Source: Streptomyces sp. NBC_01478 (GTDB lineage: Bacteria; Actinomycetota; Actinomycetes; Streptomycetales; Streptomycetaceae). Taken from it: 64,000 nt of DNA. This document shows, one piece after another, positions 44,387 to 53,422 of this stretch. Where the stretch lies: positions 2,108,001 through 2,172,000 of the forward strand of contig NZ_CP109444.1 of the NCBI RefSeq assembly GCF_036227225.1, in the 5' to 3' direction. The notes beneath the pieces are model-generated. The model was not told the origin of the DNA, searched no databases, and was given only the letters and a program-made list of their open reading frames with translations. The first letter of the stretch is position 1; every line of letters begins with the position of its first letter. The position numbers and the translations under genes were made by a program.

Positions 44387-45871
44387 ATGACGTCATCGCG
44401 GACCAATCCGGAGCGGCCGGCCGATCCGGAGGGCGTGACGGGTCCGGCGGGTCCGGCAGGCCTGACGGGTTCCGCCGCCTGGGAGTTGCTGCTGCCCGCC
44501 GTCTCGGCGCCGGCACGCGCGCGTGGCCGTTCTCTTCAGGAGGCGTTGCGCGAGGCGGTGCGTTCGGGGCGGCTGGCGCCGGACACCCGGCTGCCGTCGA
44601 GCCGGGACCTGGCGGCCGACCTCGGGGTGTCGCGGGGACTGGTCACGGAGGCGTACGAGCAGTTGACGGCGGAGGGGTATCTGCGCAGCGGCCGGGGTGC
44701 GGGCACCTGGGTGGGCGGTGCCGTACGGGCGGGGCGGCCACGCGCGCGTGATCTCGCGCCGCGCTCCCCCGGTGCCCGGGCCGACTTCGTGCCCGGCACG
44801 CCGGACCTGTCGCTGTTCCCGCGTGCCGCCTGGGCGGCGGCGCAGCGTGGTGTGCTGGCGGAGTCGCCGCACGAGTTGCTCGGCTATCCCGATCCGCGCG
44901 GGCTGCCCCGGTTGCGTACGGCCCTGGCGGAACTCCTGACGCGCCGCCGGGGTGTGGTCGCCGACCCGGAACGGCTCGTCGTGGTCTCCGGGGTGGCGCA
45001 GGCGACGGCGCTGCTCGGATTCGTGCTCCACGCGCGCGGGATGCGCACCGTCGGCGTCGAGGACCCGGGCAGCCCCCAGCACGACGCCCTGTACGCCTCG
45101 GCGGGCGTCGGCACCGTACCGCTGCCCCTGGACGAGGAGGGCCTGGCGGTCGGCCCGCTGCGGGCGTCGGGCGTACGGGCCGTGGTGACGACGCCGGCCC
45201 ATCAGTTCCCCACGGGCATCGCGTACTCCGCGCGGCGGCGGGCCCAACTCCTCGACTGGGCGCGGTCGGTGGACGGTCTGATCGTCGAGGACGACTACGA
45301 CGGCGACTTCCGCTACGACCGTGCCCCCGTGGGTGCGCTCCAGGGCCTCGACCCGGAGCATGTCGCCTACGCGGGCTCGGTCAGCAAGTCCCTCGCCCCG
45401 GGGCTGCGGCTCGGCTGGCTGCTCGTACCCGAGTCACTGACCGACGAGGTCGTCGAGCGCAAGCGGACCATGGACCTCGGCCACCCGACGCTCGACCAGG
45501 CGCTGTTCGCCCGTTTCCTCGAACGCGGCGACTACGACCGCCAGTTGCGCCGCTGCCAACGCGCCTACCGGCAGCGCCGCGACACCCTCGTCGCAGCCCT
45601 GGAGGAGCACTTTCCCGGAGCGCGGGTGACCGGGATCGCGGCGGGGCTGCACGTCATCGCCGAACTGCCGGAGAAATACGGCCCCCAGGAGGACTTCCTG
45701 GAACGCGTGGCCGGCGCGGGTGTCGCGGTGCGCCCGCTCACCGCCTACGCACACGCGCGTGCGGGCGACGCGGTCGTACGGCTGGTCCTCGGCTACGCGC
45801 ATCTGTCCCCCGGACGGATCCGTGCGGGGGTACGGCTCATGGCCGACGCCCGTCACCCGCACGGCCTCTGA
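44387..45871 (+). CDS. MocR/PdxR-type regulator (GntR HTH fused to aminotransferase)
   Basis: 494 residues. GntR winged helix at about 45-115 (LQEALREAVRSGRLAPDTRL; DLAADLGVSRGLVTEAYEQL) is followed by a fold-type I aminotransferase-like domain with DDYDGDFRYDR and Schiff-base Lys in AGSVSKSLAPGLRLGW. Family knowledge: MocR proteins sense PLP or amino acids through PLP and control adjacent vitamin B6, amino acid or transporter genes. The 47-base gap to the divergent EamA gene makes that exporter its most likely target. Confidence 0.9.
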   Translation: MTSSRTNPERPADPEGVTGPAGPAGLTGSAAWELLLPAVSAPARARGRSLQEALREAVRSGRLAPDTRLPSSRDLAADLGVSRGLVTEAYEQLTAEGYLRSGRGAGTWVGGAVRAGRPRARDLAPRSPGARADFVPGTPDLSLFPRAAWAAAQRGVLAESPHELLGYPDPRGLPRLRTALAELLTRRRGVVADPERLVVVSGVAQATALLGFVLHARGMRTVGVEDPGSPQHDALYASAGVGTVPLPLDEEGLAVGPLRASGVRAVVTTPAHQFPTGIAYSARRRAQLLDWARSVDGLIVEDDYDGDFRYDRAPVGALQGLDPEHVAYAGSVSKSLAPGLRLGWLLVPESLTDEVVERKRTMDLGHPTLDQALFARFLERGDYDRQLRRCQRAYRQRRDTLVAALEEHFPGARVTGIAAGLHVIAELPEKYGPQEDFLERVAGAGVAVRPLTAYAHARAGDAVVRLVLGYAHLSPGRIRAGVRLMADARHPHGL

Positions 45872-45888
45872 TGTCGCCGCGTTCCGTT

Positions 45889-45910
45889 GTTCACCCGTGG
45901 TTTCCGTGTG
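45889..45910 (+). promoter_or_regulatory. PHO-box-like direct repeat
   Basis: GTTCACCCGTG (45889-45899) followed at once by GTTTCCGTGTG (45900-45910), two 11-base units as in Streptomyces PhoP boxes. The first unit matches the GTTCACC core exactly. It is about 70 bases upstream of a PhoD-like phosphatase. Confidence 0.5.
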
Positions 45911-45977
45911 CGCTGCGGTGCACCAGTAGTTGTGGCAGTGCACCCTGACCGCATCCCGTCCGTGGAGGCGCAACCCC

Positions 45978-47561
45978 ATGTCGCATCGTCCGTTCCCCGC
46001 CCGCCGCAGCGTCCTGCGCGGCTCCCTGGCCGCGTCGGCGGCCCTGACCGTGCCCGCCGCCCTCGGGGCCGCGCCGGCCTTCGCCCTCTCCGGGCGCCCG
46101 AAGGCGGGCTGGGGTGTGCAGGCGGGGGACGTGACCTCCGACTCCGGTCTGGTGTGGGTGCGTTCGGACCGCCCGGCCCGGATGATCGTGGAGACCTCGG
46201 CCACCGAGTCGTTCCGCAACCCGCACCGGTGGCACGGTCCGCTGCTCGGCGCGGACACCGACTTCACCGGCACCACCCGGCTGCGCGGGCTGCCCTCGGG
46301 ACAGCAGATCCACTACCGGGTGCTGCTCGCCGACCCCGACGACCCGCGTCGTACCGGTGAGCCGGTCGCCGGCACGTTCCGAACGGTGCCGACCGGGCGG
46401 CGCGGCGTGCGTTTCCTGTGGTCCGGTGACCTGGCGGGCCAGGGCTGGGGCATCAACCCGGACCTCGGCGGCTACCGCATCTACGACGCGATGGCCAAGC
46501 TCGACCCGGACTTCTTCGTGTGCAGCGGCGACAACATCTACGCTGACGGTCCGGTCACGGCGACCCAGGCCCTGCCCGACGGCAGCCTGTACCGGAACGT
46601 CACCACGGAGGAGAAGTCCAAGGTCGCCGAGACCCTGGCCGAGTTCCGCGGCAACTTCCGCTACAACCTGCTCGACGAGAACCTCAAGCGGTTCAACGCC
46701 CAGGTTCCGTCGATCATCCAGTGGGACGACCACGAGGTGCGCAACAACTGGTACCCGGGTGAGGTGATCGCCGCCACCGACACCCGCTACACGGAGAAGA
46801 GTGTCGACGCCCTGGCCGTGCGTGCCCGGCGGGCGTTCAGCGAGTACTTCCCGATCTCGACGCTGCGTCCTGGCGCGAAGGAGGGCCGGGTGCAGCGCGT
46901 GATGCGGCACGGTCCGCTGCTCGACGTGTTCGTCCTGGACATGCGGACCTACCGCAACGCCAACTCGCCCGACAAACAGGCCGTGGACCCGCAGGGCATC
47001 CTCGGCAGCGAGCAACTGGAGTGGCTCAAGCGGGAGTTGTCGCGGTCGCGTGCGGTGTGGAAGGTGATCGCCGCCGACATGCCGCTCGGCCTGGTCGTGC
47101 CCGACGCCACCGAGGGCAAGGCGAACATCGAGGCGGTCGCGCAGGGCGACCCGGGCGCGCCGCTGGGGCGTGAGCTGCAGATCGCCGAGCTGCTGCGGTA
47201 CATCAAGCACCGGCGGATCACCGGCACCGTGTGGCTGACGGCGGACGTGCACCACACCTCCGCCCAGCACTACCAGCCCTCGCGGGCCGCGTTCACCGAC
47301 TTCGAGCCGTTCTGGGAGTTCGTCTCCGGCCCGCTGAACGCGGGCGCCTTCCCGGCCAGCGCACTCGACGACACCTTCGGTCCGGAGCGGGTGTTCGTGA
47401 AGGCGCCGACCGCGCAGAACGTGTCGCCGGCCGAGGGGTACCAGTTCTTCGGCGAGGTCGACATCGACGGCCACAGCGGGGAGTTGACGGTCCGTCTGCG
47501 GGAGTCGGACGGCACCGTGCTGTTCACCAAGACCCTTCAGCCGGGACGGGTCGGCCAGTAA
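45978..47561 (+). CDS. PhoD-like alkaline phosphatase, Tat-exported
   Basis: 527 residues. Tat signal ARRSVLRGSLAASAALTVPA with the twin Arg pair at the N-terminus. A beta-sandwich N-terminal domain (about 40-150) is followed by the metallophosphatase core: CSGDNIYADG, WDDHEVRNNW and LTADVHHTSAQHY carry the Asp, His and Asn metal ligands. Family knowledge: PhoD-type enzymes are phosphodiesterases/phosphatases using Ca2+ and Fe3+, secreted under phosphate limitation. An inverted GGTGCAC/GTGCACC pair (45917-45944) and a PHO-box-like repeat lie upstream. Confidence 0.92.
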   Translation: MSHRPFPARRSVLRGSLAASAALTVPAALGAAPAFALSGRPKAGWGVQAGDVTSDSGLVWVRSDRPARMIVETSATESFRNPHRWHGPLLGADTDFTGTTRLRGLPSGQQIHYRVLLADPDDPRRTGEPVAGTFRTVPTGRRGVRFLWSGDLAGQGWGINPDLGGYRIYDAMAKLDPDFFVCSGDNIYADGPVTATQALPDGSLYRNVTTEEKSKVAETLAEFRGNFRYNLLDENLKRFNAQVPSIIQWDDHEVRNNWYPGEVIAATDTRYTEKSVDALAVRARRAFSEYFPISTLRPGAKEGRVQRVMRHGPLLDVFVLDMRTYRNANSPDKQAVDPQGILGSEQLEWLKRELSRSRAVWKVIAADMPLGLVVPDATEGKANIEAVAQGDPGAPLGRELQIAELLRYIKHRRITGTVWLTADVHHTSAQHYQPSRAAFTDFEPFWEFVSGPLNAGAFPASALDDTFGPERVFVKAPTAQNVSPAEGYQFFGEVDIDGHSGELTVRLRESDGTVLFTKTLQPGRVGQ

Positions 47562-47673
47562 CTCCACTACCCTCGTACGTGAGCCGCGCACCGGCGTCAT
47601 CCCCCGGTGCGCGGCGCGTGCCGACGTGCGACAACTCCCCGCCGAAACGGACGTTTTCGCAGGTCAGGGCCGA

Positions 47674-47696
47674 TTGTCAGTGGTGGCCTCTACGGT
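47674..47696 (+). promoter_or_regulatory. RecA-NDp (PafBC-type) DNA-damage promoter, exact match
   Basis: TTGTCAGTG (47674-47682), eight bases, then TACGGT (47691-47696). This fits the actinobacterial DNA-damage consensus TTGTCRGTG-N8-TAnnnT at every fixed position. The start codon ATG begins at 47703, seven bases past the -10, so transcription should start at or next to the A of ATG and give a leaderless mRNA. Confidence 0.8.
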
Positions 47697-47702
47697 TTTT
47701 CC

Positions 47703-49142
47703 ATGACGCGATCTTTGCAGGCCGTGACCTATCCCCGACCCTCCGCACTGGAGTCGGCGGCGGATGGCCGGCGCCTCGGGCTGGAGACCTCACGAGGTGC
47801 GACTCCTTCGGGTGTCACCGACCATCCGTGCTTCTTCGCGGGCTTCCTGACGTCTCCTCAGGTGGCCTCGGCCGCGCTGCTGGCGGTGGCCGACGTGGCG
47901 GCCACGCGGTACTACCAGCGCCAACTGCCCGCCTCGCTCGACCCGGTGGTGACGGCGGGCGGCGACCGGCTGCGCTTCGAGTCCTTCTCCGGCTGCGGCG
48001 GGGTGTACGCACGGCTGGACGTCCTCGGCCCCGGACTGGACGGCGGCGAGGTGGGACACGGCACGACGAACGTCGACGTCAACAACCCCCTGCGCGAGGC
48101 CCTGTCCCGGATCGGCACGGACGATCCGCTCCATCTCCGGGTCGGGCCCGAGGAGTTGGCCGTGACCACGCTGGACGGCCCGGTGGTGGAGAAGAAGGTG
48201 CCGCTGCCGGACCGTTGGCTGCGCGGCTTCGCGGAGGCCCAGGTCGCAGCGGCCGGCTTCGACCTGCGCGCCGAGCTGCCCGCGGCGGAGGCGGTCCGGT
48301 TCCTGCGCTCGCTCCCGAAGAGCGGGGCGCGCGGCACCACGAGCGGTCCGCGGTGGGTCGTGCCGGCGGGCCGTGGCCTGCGCCCGACCACCCGCCCCGT
48401 ACCGGGCGCGGTGTGCCTCCCCGGCCCGGAGCGCCTGATCGCACTCCAGCGGGTCCTGCGCCATGCGACGGCCCTGCGGATCTACGGCCCCTCCGTCATC
48501 GGCGCCGGTGCCACGGCCGGTGCGTGGGAGGCCGTCCTGCCGGGCATGCGGCTCACCCTCACGCTGTCGCCGGACGCCTCGCGCGGATTCTCCGGCGAGG
48601 GCGGGGTGCTGGACGCGCTCAGCGCCGACGAGGCGGGCGAGGACGCGGAGTTGATCTCCGTGCTGCTGGCCTGGGAGCCCCGCATCGACGTCGCCGACAT
48701 GGCCGCCTCCTCGGGGCTCACCCCGGAGCGGGTCCGTGCCGCGCTGACCCGGCTGGGCACCTCGGGACGCGTCGGCTACGACACGGCGGAGGCGGCCTAC
48801 TTCCACCGTGAACTGCCCTACGACGCGCAGCGCGTGGAGCGTCACAATCCGCGGCTGCGCTCGGCCCGCGCGCTGGTGGCGGCGGGGGCGGTGCGTCTGG
48901 AGGGCGCGCTCGGGACGGTGACGGCCGAGGACGGTCATGTGCACCGGGTGCGGGACGAGGCGGGGGTGCTGAGTTGCAGTTGCGTCTGGTGGGCGAAGTA
49001 CCGGGGCGGGCGCGGACCGTGCAAGCACGCGCTGGCGGTGCGGATGGTGCGGCGGGGTGCCGCGGCGGAGGAGAACACGGTCCGGAGCGCGGACCAGGAC
49101 ACGGATCAGAACATGGTGCGGATCGACGGGGGTGTGCGATGA
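47703..49142 (+). CDS. SWIM zinc-finger protein
   Basis: 479 residues from ATG 47703; no ribosome-binding site, in line with a leaderless mRNA. The SWIM motif is near residues 425-450: CSC, a 12-residue gap, then CKHAL in CSCVWWAKYRGGRGPCKHAL, the CxC-xn-CxH zinc pattern. Before it is a long alpha/beta region with no recognised enzyme motif (PCFFAGFLTSPQVASAALLA; WEPRIDVADMAASSGLTPER, the latter winged-helix-like). Family knowledge: SWIM domains bind DNA or proteins and occur in recombination-linked proteins. It overlaps the DUF6493 gene by ATGA, so the two are translated together. Confidence 0.88.
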   Translation: MTRSLQAVTYPRPSALESAADGRRLGLETSRGATPSGVTDHPCFFAGFLTSPQVASAALLAVADVAATRYYQRQLPASLDPVVTAGGDRLRFESFSGCGGVYARLDVLGPGLDGGEVGHGTTNVDVNNPLREALSRIGTDDPLHLRVGPEELAVTTLDGPVVEKKVPLPDRWLRGFAEAQVAAAGFDLRAELPAAEAVRFLRSLPKSGARGTTSGPRWVVPAGRGLRPTTRPVPGAVCLPGPERLIALQRVLRHATALRIYGPSVIGAGATAGAWEAVLPGMRLTLTLSPDASRGFSGEGGVLDALSADEAGEDAELISVLLAWEPRIDVADMAASSGLTPERVRAALTRLGTSGRVGYDTAEAAYFHRELPYDAQRVERHNPRLRSARALVAAGAVRLEGALGTVTAEDGHVHRVRDEAGVLSCSCVWWAKYRGGRGPCKHALAVRMVRRGAAAEENTVRSADQDTDQNMVRIDGGVR

Positions 49143-51805
49143 GTTCGCTGATGGAAGCGGTGCGGGGTGGCCAAACGGCCGAGGCGGTGGGACTGCTCGA
49201 CGGGCTGACCGACTCCGAACGGCGGGCGTTCCTGCCGGAGTTGAAGGCGCTGCGCAAGGAGCTGCGCAAGGCACCGTGGGAGGAGCCGTCCCGCCGCGCC
49301 TACCCGGCTCTGCACGCGGCCGGAGCCGCCTGCGAGACAGGCGCGGCAGCCGCGGCGATCTGGATCGCCGGCACCGACATGCGCTGGTCGCAGTCGTCCC
49401 CCGCGCTGCTGATCCACATCCTGGGCGACCGCGACACGGAGTGGCTGGCCGATGTGACGCACCGCCTCGCCGGGCGCCCGGCCTCCGCCGGCGTGCCGTA
49501 CGAGCTGATGGCCGGTCTGGTGCGGCTCTCGGGCTGCCCGGTGCCGACGACCGACGCCTACGTGCGGGGCTGGGTGGAACAGACCGGTCACCTGTGGCAG
49601 CGCGGGGACACCCTGCTCGACCGGCTGCGCAAGGATCCGCATCTCGCGGAGCTGGTGGCAGCGGTCTTCGAGACGGAGGACATCGGCAGCCCACTGGAAT
49701 GGTCCTCGACCGAGGGCCCGAACAACTGGGTCGACGCGCTCGCCCAGCTCACCGCCGAAGGCGTCCTGGACCGGAAGCGGACGGTGGACGCGTGCGTGGC
49801 CCGGCTGCTGCGGGGCGGTACGACCCTCGACAACCGGGTGTTCCTGCGCGTGCTGAAAGCCCTCGCCCTGACCCGCGAGGAGGAGCGGGAGCGGATCGCC
49901 GACTGGTCCGCGCTGGCTTCGGACGCGGTGTCCGTCGTGGCGTCGCATGCCCAGTCGGTGCTCGGTTCCCTCGCTCTGGACGGGGAGTTGACGTCGCGTC
50001 GACTGGCGGAGATGTCGGACGCGGTGCTGTTCCGGCCCGAGAAGAAGCTCGTCCGGGCGCAGCTCGTCCTGCTGGGGAAGGTCCTGGCACGGGACGCGTC
50101 GGCCGCCGACGAGGTACTGCCCGCCCTCGCGCAGGTCTTCGGGCACGAGGACGCGGAGGTCCAGGAGCGGGCACTGAAGCTGGTCGAGCGGCACCTCAAG
50201 AAGGTCGGCTCCACCGAGGTGCGGGCCGAACTCGCCGCAGCGGCCGACCAGTTGATTCCGGCCCTGCGCGCACGCGCGGTGGAGACGCTGGGTGCCGCGC
50301 CGGTGACGGCGGCGGCGACGGTGTACGAGGAGATGCTCCCGCCGTCACCGGAGGGGACACGCCTCCTGTCGGCACCCGAGTCGGCGGTCGAACTCGCCGA
50401 GGAACTCGGGGCGTTGCTGGCGGCCCAGGGCGATGTGGCGGCGTTCGAGCGGGCGTTGGACGGGCTCGTGCGTCATGCGTACCGGGACCGGGACGGTCTG
50501 CTGGAGGCGTTGGTGCCGGTGGTCGCGCGCCGCTGGTGGCGGTCCGACGATCCCGAGAACGCGCGGCGCGCGGACAACCACTTCAGCAGCACCCACCGCA
50601 CCTTCGGCAGCGCGGAGTCCGCGCTCGACCTCCTGCTGGCCACGCTCCAGGACAAGGTACGCACCGTCACGCTCTACGAAGGGGCGCAGCACACCCACCT
50701 GTCCCGGGAGTGCGGGCACAGCTCGCTGGCCCGGACCTTCGACTCCCGAGTGTGGGAGGTGGCGTACCGGCTCCGCGCGGAGCCGATGCCGTTCCTGCTG
50801 TCGACGCCGAGTTGGGGCACGGGTCTGCTTGAACCGGACGAGTTGGTGGACCGGCTGGGCACCTACCGAAGCCTGGGTGCGCGGGTCGCGGCGGCCGACT
50901 TCGCGCAGGCGCTGCTGCGGGTGCGCCGCGAGGACAGGGCGGCGGCGGCCGCTGCCGCCGCGCGGGCGCAGGCCCTCGGCACGAAGGAGGGCACCCGGCT
51001 CGCCCTGTGGCTGACGTCCGAGAGCCCCGCCCTGCCCCTGAGCAGGCGACGGACGTTCGGGGCACGCGTCGCGGTGGAACTGGGTGAACTCCTCGATCTG
51101 CAGGAGGACTTCTTCCCGGCGGAGTTCCGCGCACTGGGCCGGCCGGTGACCACCCACGGCGGGAGTTACTACTGCCACCACTGGAACCAGGACATGCAAC
51201 GGCACTGGCTCGCGATACTCCCCGAGCGTCGCGAACTGGTGGCGGCGCGGCTGCTGCGCGACGTGTCCTCCGTCGCGCTGGACGACACCCGGAGCGCGGC
51301 CGCCGTACTCCCGTTGCTGGCCGAGTCCGGAGGCGTGGCGGGCCAGGCCACGCATCTGTGTGTGGCGTACGGTCTCGGGGCGCGACACCCCGAGGGTCGG
51401 CTCGCGGCGGTGGACGCCTTGCTGGTGCTCGCAACGCGTGAGCAGTTGGACGCGGCCCGACTGGGGACGGATCTCGGGGAGCTGGTGCGGAGCGGGGCCG
51501 TGAAGCCGTCGCGGCTCGCCGAGTCGGTGCGGACAGGGGCCGCGACCGGGGCGAACGCGACCATCTGGGGGATCCTCCGCCACACCCTGAGCGCGCTGCT
51601 CGCCGACCTCGACGGCGACGCCAAGCCCGCCCACGCACGGGCGCTCGGCGACCTCCTCGCCGTGGCCGCCGAGTGCGCGGAGCGGTCGGGAGCGCGGGGC
51701 GACCTGCCGTATCTGGCGCAGACGGCGGCCCGGGGCGGCTCGTCCCGGCTGGTCGCTCAGGCACGTCGACTGCGCAGTGCGCTGGTGGCGGAGGTGGCCG
51801 CATGA
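49139..51805 (+). CDS. DUF6493-like HEAT-repeat protein
   Basis: 888 residues from ATG 49139, overlapping the SWIM stop by four bases. The protein is almost entirely alpha-helical. Residues about 330-470 read as HEAT/ARM-like repeats (LPALAQVFGHEDAEVQERAL; KLVERHLKKVGSTEVRAELA), and the C-terminal third again (RHTLSALLADLDGDAKPAHA). A central His/Cys-bearing segment (HTHLSRECGHSSLARTFDSR) may bind metal. No enzymatic motif is recognised. Family knowledge: DUF6493-type proteins are uncharacterised. Coupling to a SWIM protein and a damage promoter suggests a scaffold for a DNA repair or genome-defence complex (inference). Confidence 0.8.
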   Translation: MSSLMEAVRGGQTAEAVGLLDGLTDSERRAFLPELKALRKELRKAPWEEPSRRAYPALHAAGAACETGAAAAAIWIAGTDMRWSQSSPALLIHILGDRDTEWLADVTHRLAGRPASAGVPYELMAGLVRLSGCPVPTTDAYVRGWVEQTGHLWQRGDTLLDRLRKDPHLAELVAAVFETEDIGSPLEWSSTEGPNNWVDALAQLTAEGVLDRKRTVDACVARLLRGGTTLDNRVFLRVLKALALTREEERERIADWSALASDAVSVVASHAQSVLGSLALDGELTSRRLAEMSDAVLFRPEKKLVRAQLVLLGKVLARDASAADEVLPALAQVFGHEDAEVQERALKLVERHLKKVGSTEVRAELAAAADQLIPALRARAVETLGAAPVTAAATVYEEMLPPSPEGTRLLSAPESAVELAEELGALLAAQGDVAAFERALDGLVRHAYRDRDGLLEALVPVVARRWWRSDDPENARRADNHFSSTHRTFGSAESALDLLLATLQDKVRTVTLYEGAQHTHLSRECGHSSLARTFDSRVWEVAYRLRAEPMPFLLSTPSWGTGLLEPDELVDRLGTYRSLGARVAAADFAQALLRVRREDRAAAAAAAARAQALGTKEGTRLALWLTSESPALPLSRRRTFGARVAVELGELLDLQEDFFPAEFRALGRPVTTHGGSYYCHHWNQDMQRHWLAILPERRELVAARLLRDVSSVALDDTRSAAAVLPLLAESGGVAGQATHLCVAYGLGARHPEGRLAAVDALLVLATREQLDAARLGTDLGELVRSGAVKPSRLAESVRTGAATGANATIWGILRHTLSALLADLDGDAKPAHARALGDLLAVAAECAERSGARGDLPYLAQTAARGGSSRLVAQARRLRSALVAEVAA

Positions 51806-51937
51806 CGTAGGAGGACAGGGCTGACCTCCGGTTCACCGCACTCACCAAAAGAACGGCAAAAGGTACAGAACCACGCTTTTACCGGTAGGTCACAGAGCGT
51901 TCGTGATCACGCAACACCCTTCCTTCACAGTGGATGC

Positions 51938-53422
51938 ATGAGTCGAGACATGTCTGATGTGACGCGCGCGAAGCACGGGCGTCCGGTGCACCACTGGCGG
52001 CGGGACCTGGTGGAGCTGGCCGCGCTGTTCACGGCGGTCGCGGTGGCGGACGTCGTGGCGAATCTGGTGGGGCACGGGCCCGGCGGTCCGGTGCTGCTGG
52101 CGATCTCCGCGCTGGCGCTGATCGCCACGGCGGGGTTCCACACATGGTGGTCACGCCGCCACGGTCATGCGCCGCCGACGAGTGATACCGGTGCCCGGCC
52201 GGCCGCGACCGTGCGGCGGACCGGGCCCTCCGAATCGGAGCCCCCGTCCGAGTCCAGGTACGAGTCCGAGTCCGAGCAGTCGGCCGCGACGCCCGACGCC
52301 GTCGCCGAACCCGCCGCGCTGTGGCGGATGCGGACGACGGTGCAGGACGCGCCGGGATCGCTGGCGGTGCTGTGCACGGCGCTGGCCGGCCGGCAGGTCG
52401 ACATCCTGAGCCTGCAGACGCATCCGCTGGCCGAGGGCACGGTGGACGAGTTCCTGCTGCGGGCACCGGGTGAGGTCCCGGCGTCCGAGATCACCCGGTT
52501 GGTGGCGTCGGCCGGTGGTTCGAGCACCTGGATCGAGCGGGCCGACGCCCACGATCTGGTGGACGCGCCGACCCGCGTCCTGGGTCTGGCCACGCGGACG
52601 GCCCTGGACGCGGCGGAACTGCCGCTGGCGCTACGGCAGTTGCTGGGCCGGTGCACCATCCGTTCGCTGCCCGCCAACGTTGTCGCCGGCAAGGGGCGCG
52701 AGCCGGAGTCGGTGCCGGTGGAGGGGTCGTTGGAGGACACGGTCATGCGGCTGCGGGCGCCGGAAGGCGGAGTGATCACAGTGGAGCGGCCGTATCTGCC
52801 GTTCACGCCCACCGAGTTCGCCCGGGCGCGGGCGCTGGTCGAGCTGGACGCCCGGCTCGGTCCGCGCATCCCGCGCAGCCAGGACGTACTGACGCTGCCC
52901 GAGGGCAACGCGATCACCGTGCGGCGCGCGGACACAGGTGATGTCGACGCGGCGAGGGAGATGCACGAGCGGTGCTCGGCGCGGACGCTGGGCATGCGGT
53001 ATCACGGGCCGGTCGGTGACGCCGACCGCTATCTCAACCACCTGCTCTCCCCGCGCTACGGGCGGACGCTAGCCGTACAGACGGCCTCGGGACGGATCGT
53101 CGGACTCGGGCACCTGCTGTGGGACGGGGACGAGACCGAGGTCGCGTTGCTCGTCGAGGACGACTGGCAACGGCGGGGGATCGGGAGCGAGTTGCTGGGC
53201 CGGCTGGTGGGGATGGCTGTCGAGGCCGGGTGCGAGAGCGTGTATGCCGTGACGCAGGCGTCCAACACGGGGATGGTCGCGGCGATGCGGGGGCTTGAGC
53301 TGCCGCTGGACTATCAGATCGAGGAGGGGACGTTGGTGGTCACGGCTCGGCTGGGTGCGCGCAAGGCGGAGGCCGAGGGTGCCGTCGAAATCACGGAGTT
53401 CGGGAAGGCCGAAGCGCCGTAG
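51938..53422 (+). CDS. membrane-anchored ACT-GNAT fusion protein
   Basis: 494 residues from ATG 51938 (ATG 51950 is an alternative). Two TM helices near the N-terminus (VELAALFTAVAVADVVANLV; VLLAISALALIATAGFHTWW) precede a Ser/Glu-rich linker (SESEPPSESRYESESEQS). An ACT-like ligand-binding segment follows at about 130-200 (WRMRTTVQDAPGSLAVLCTA; LQTHPLAEGTVDEFLL), then a GNAT acetyltransferase at about 330-460 (VALLVEDDWQRRGIGSELLG). An ACT domain implies amino-acid control of the acetylation. Substrate unknown. Its 3' end overlaps the convergent PLP-enzyme gene by 32 bases. Confidence 0.85.
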   Translation: MSRDMSDVTRAKHGRPVHHWRRDLVELAALFTAVAVADVVANLVGHGPGGPVLLAISALALIATAGFHTWWSRRHGHAPPTSDTGARPAATVRRTGPSESEPPSESRYESESEQSAATPDAVAEPAALWRMRTTVQDAPGSLAVLCTALAGRQVDILSLQTHPLAEGTVDEFLLRAPGEVPASEITRLVASAGGSSTWIERADAHDLVDAPTRVLGLATRTALDAAELPLALRQLLGRCTIRSLPANVVAGKGREPESVPVEGSLEDTVMRLRAPEGGVITVERPYLPFTPTEFARARALVELDARLGPRIPRSQDVLTLPEGNAITVRRADTGDVDAAREMHERCSARTLGMRYHGPVGDADRYLNHLLSPRYGRTLAVQTASGRIVGLGHLLWDGDETEVALLVEDDWQRRGIGSELLGRLVGMAVEAGCESVYAVTQASNTGMVAAMRGLELPLDYQIEEGTLVVTARLGARKAEAEGAVEITEFGKAEAP

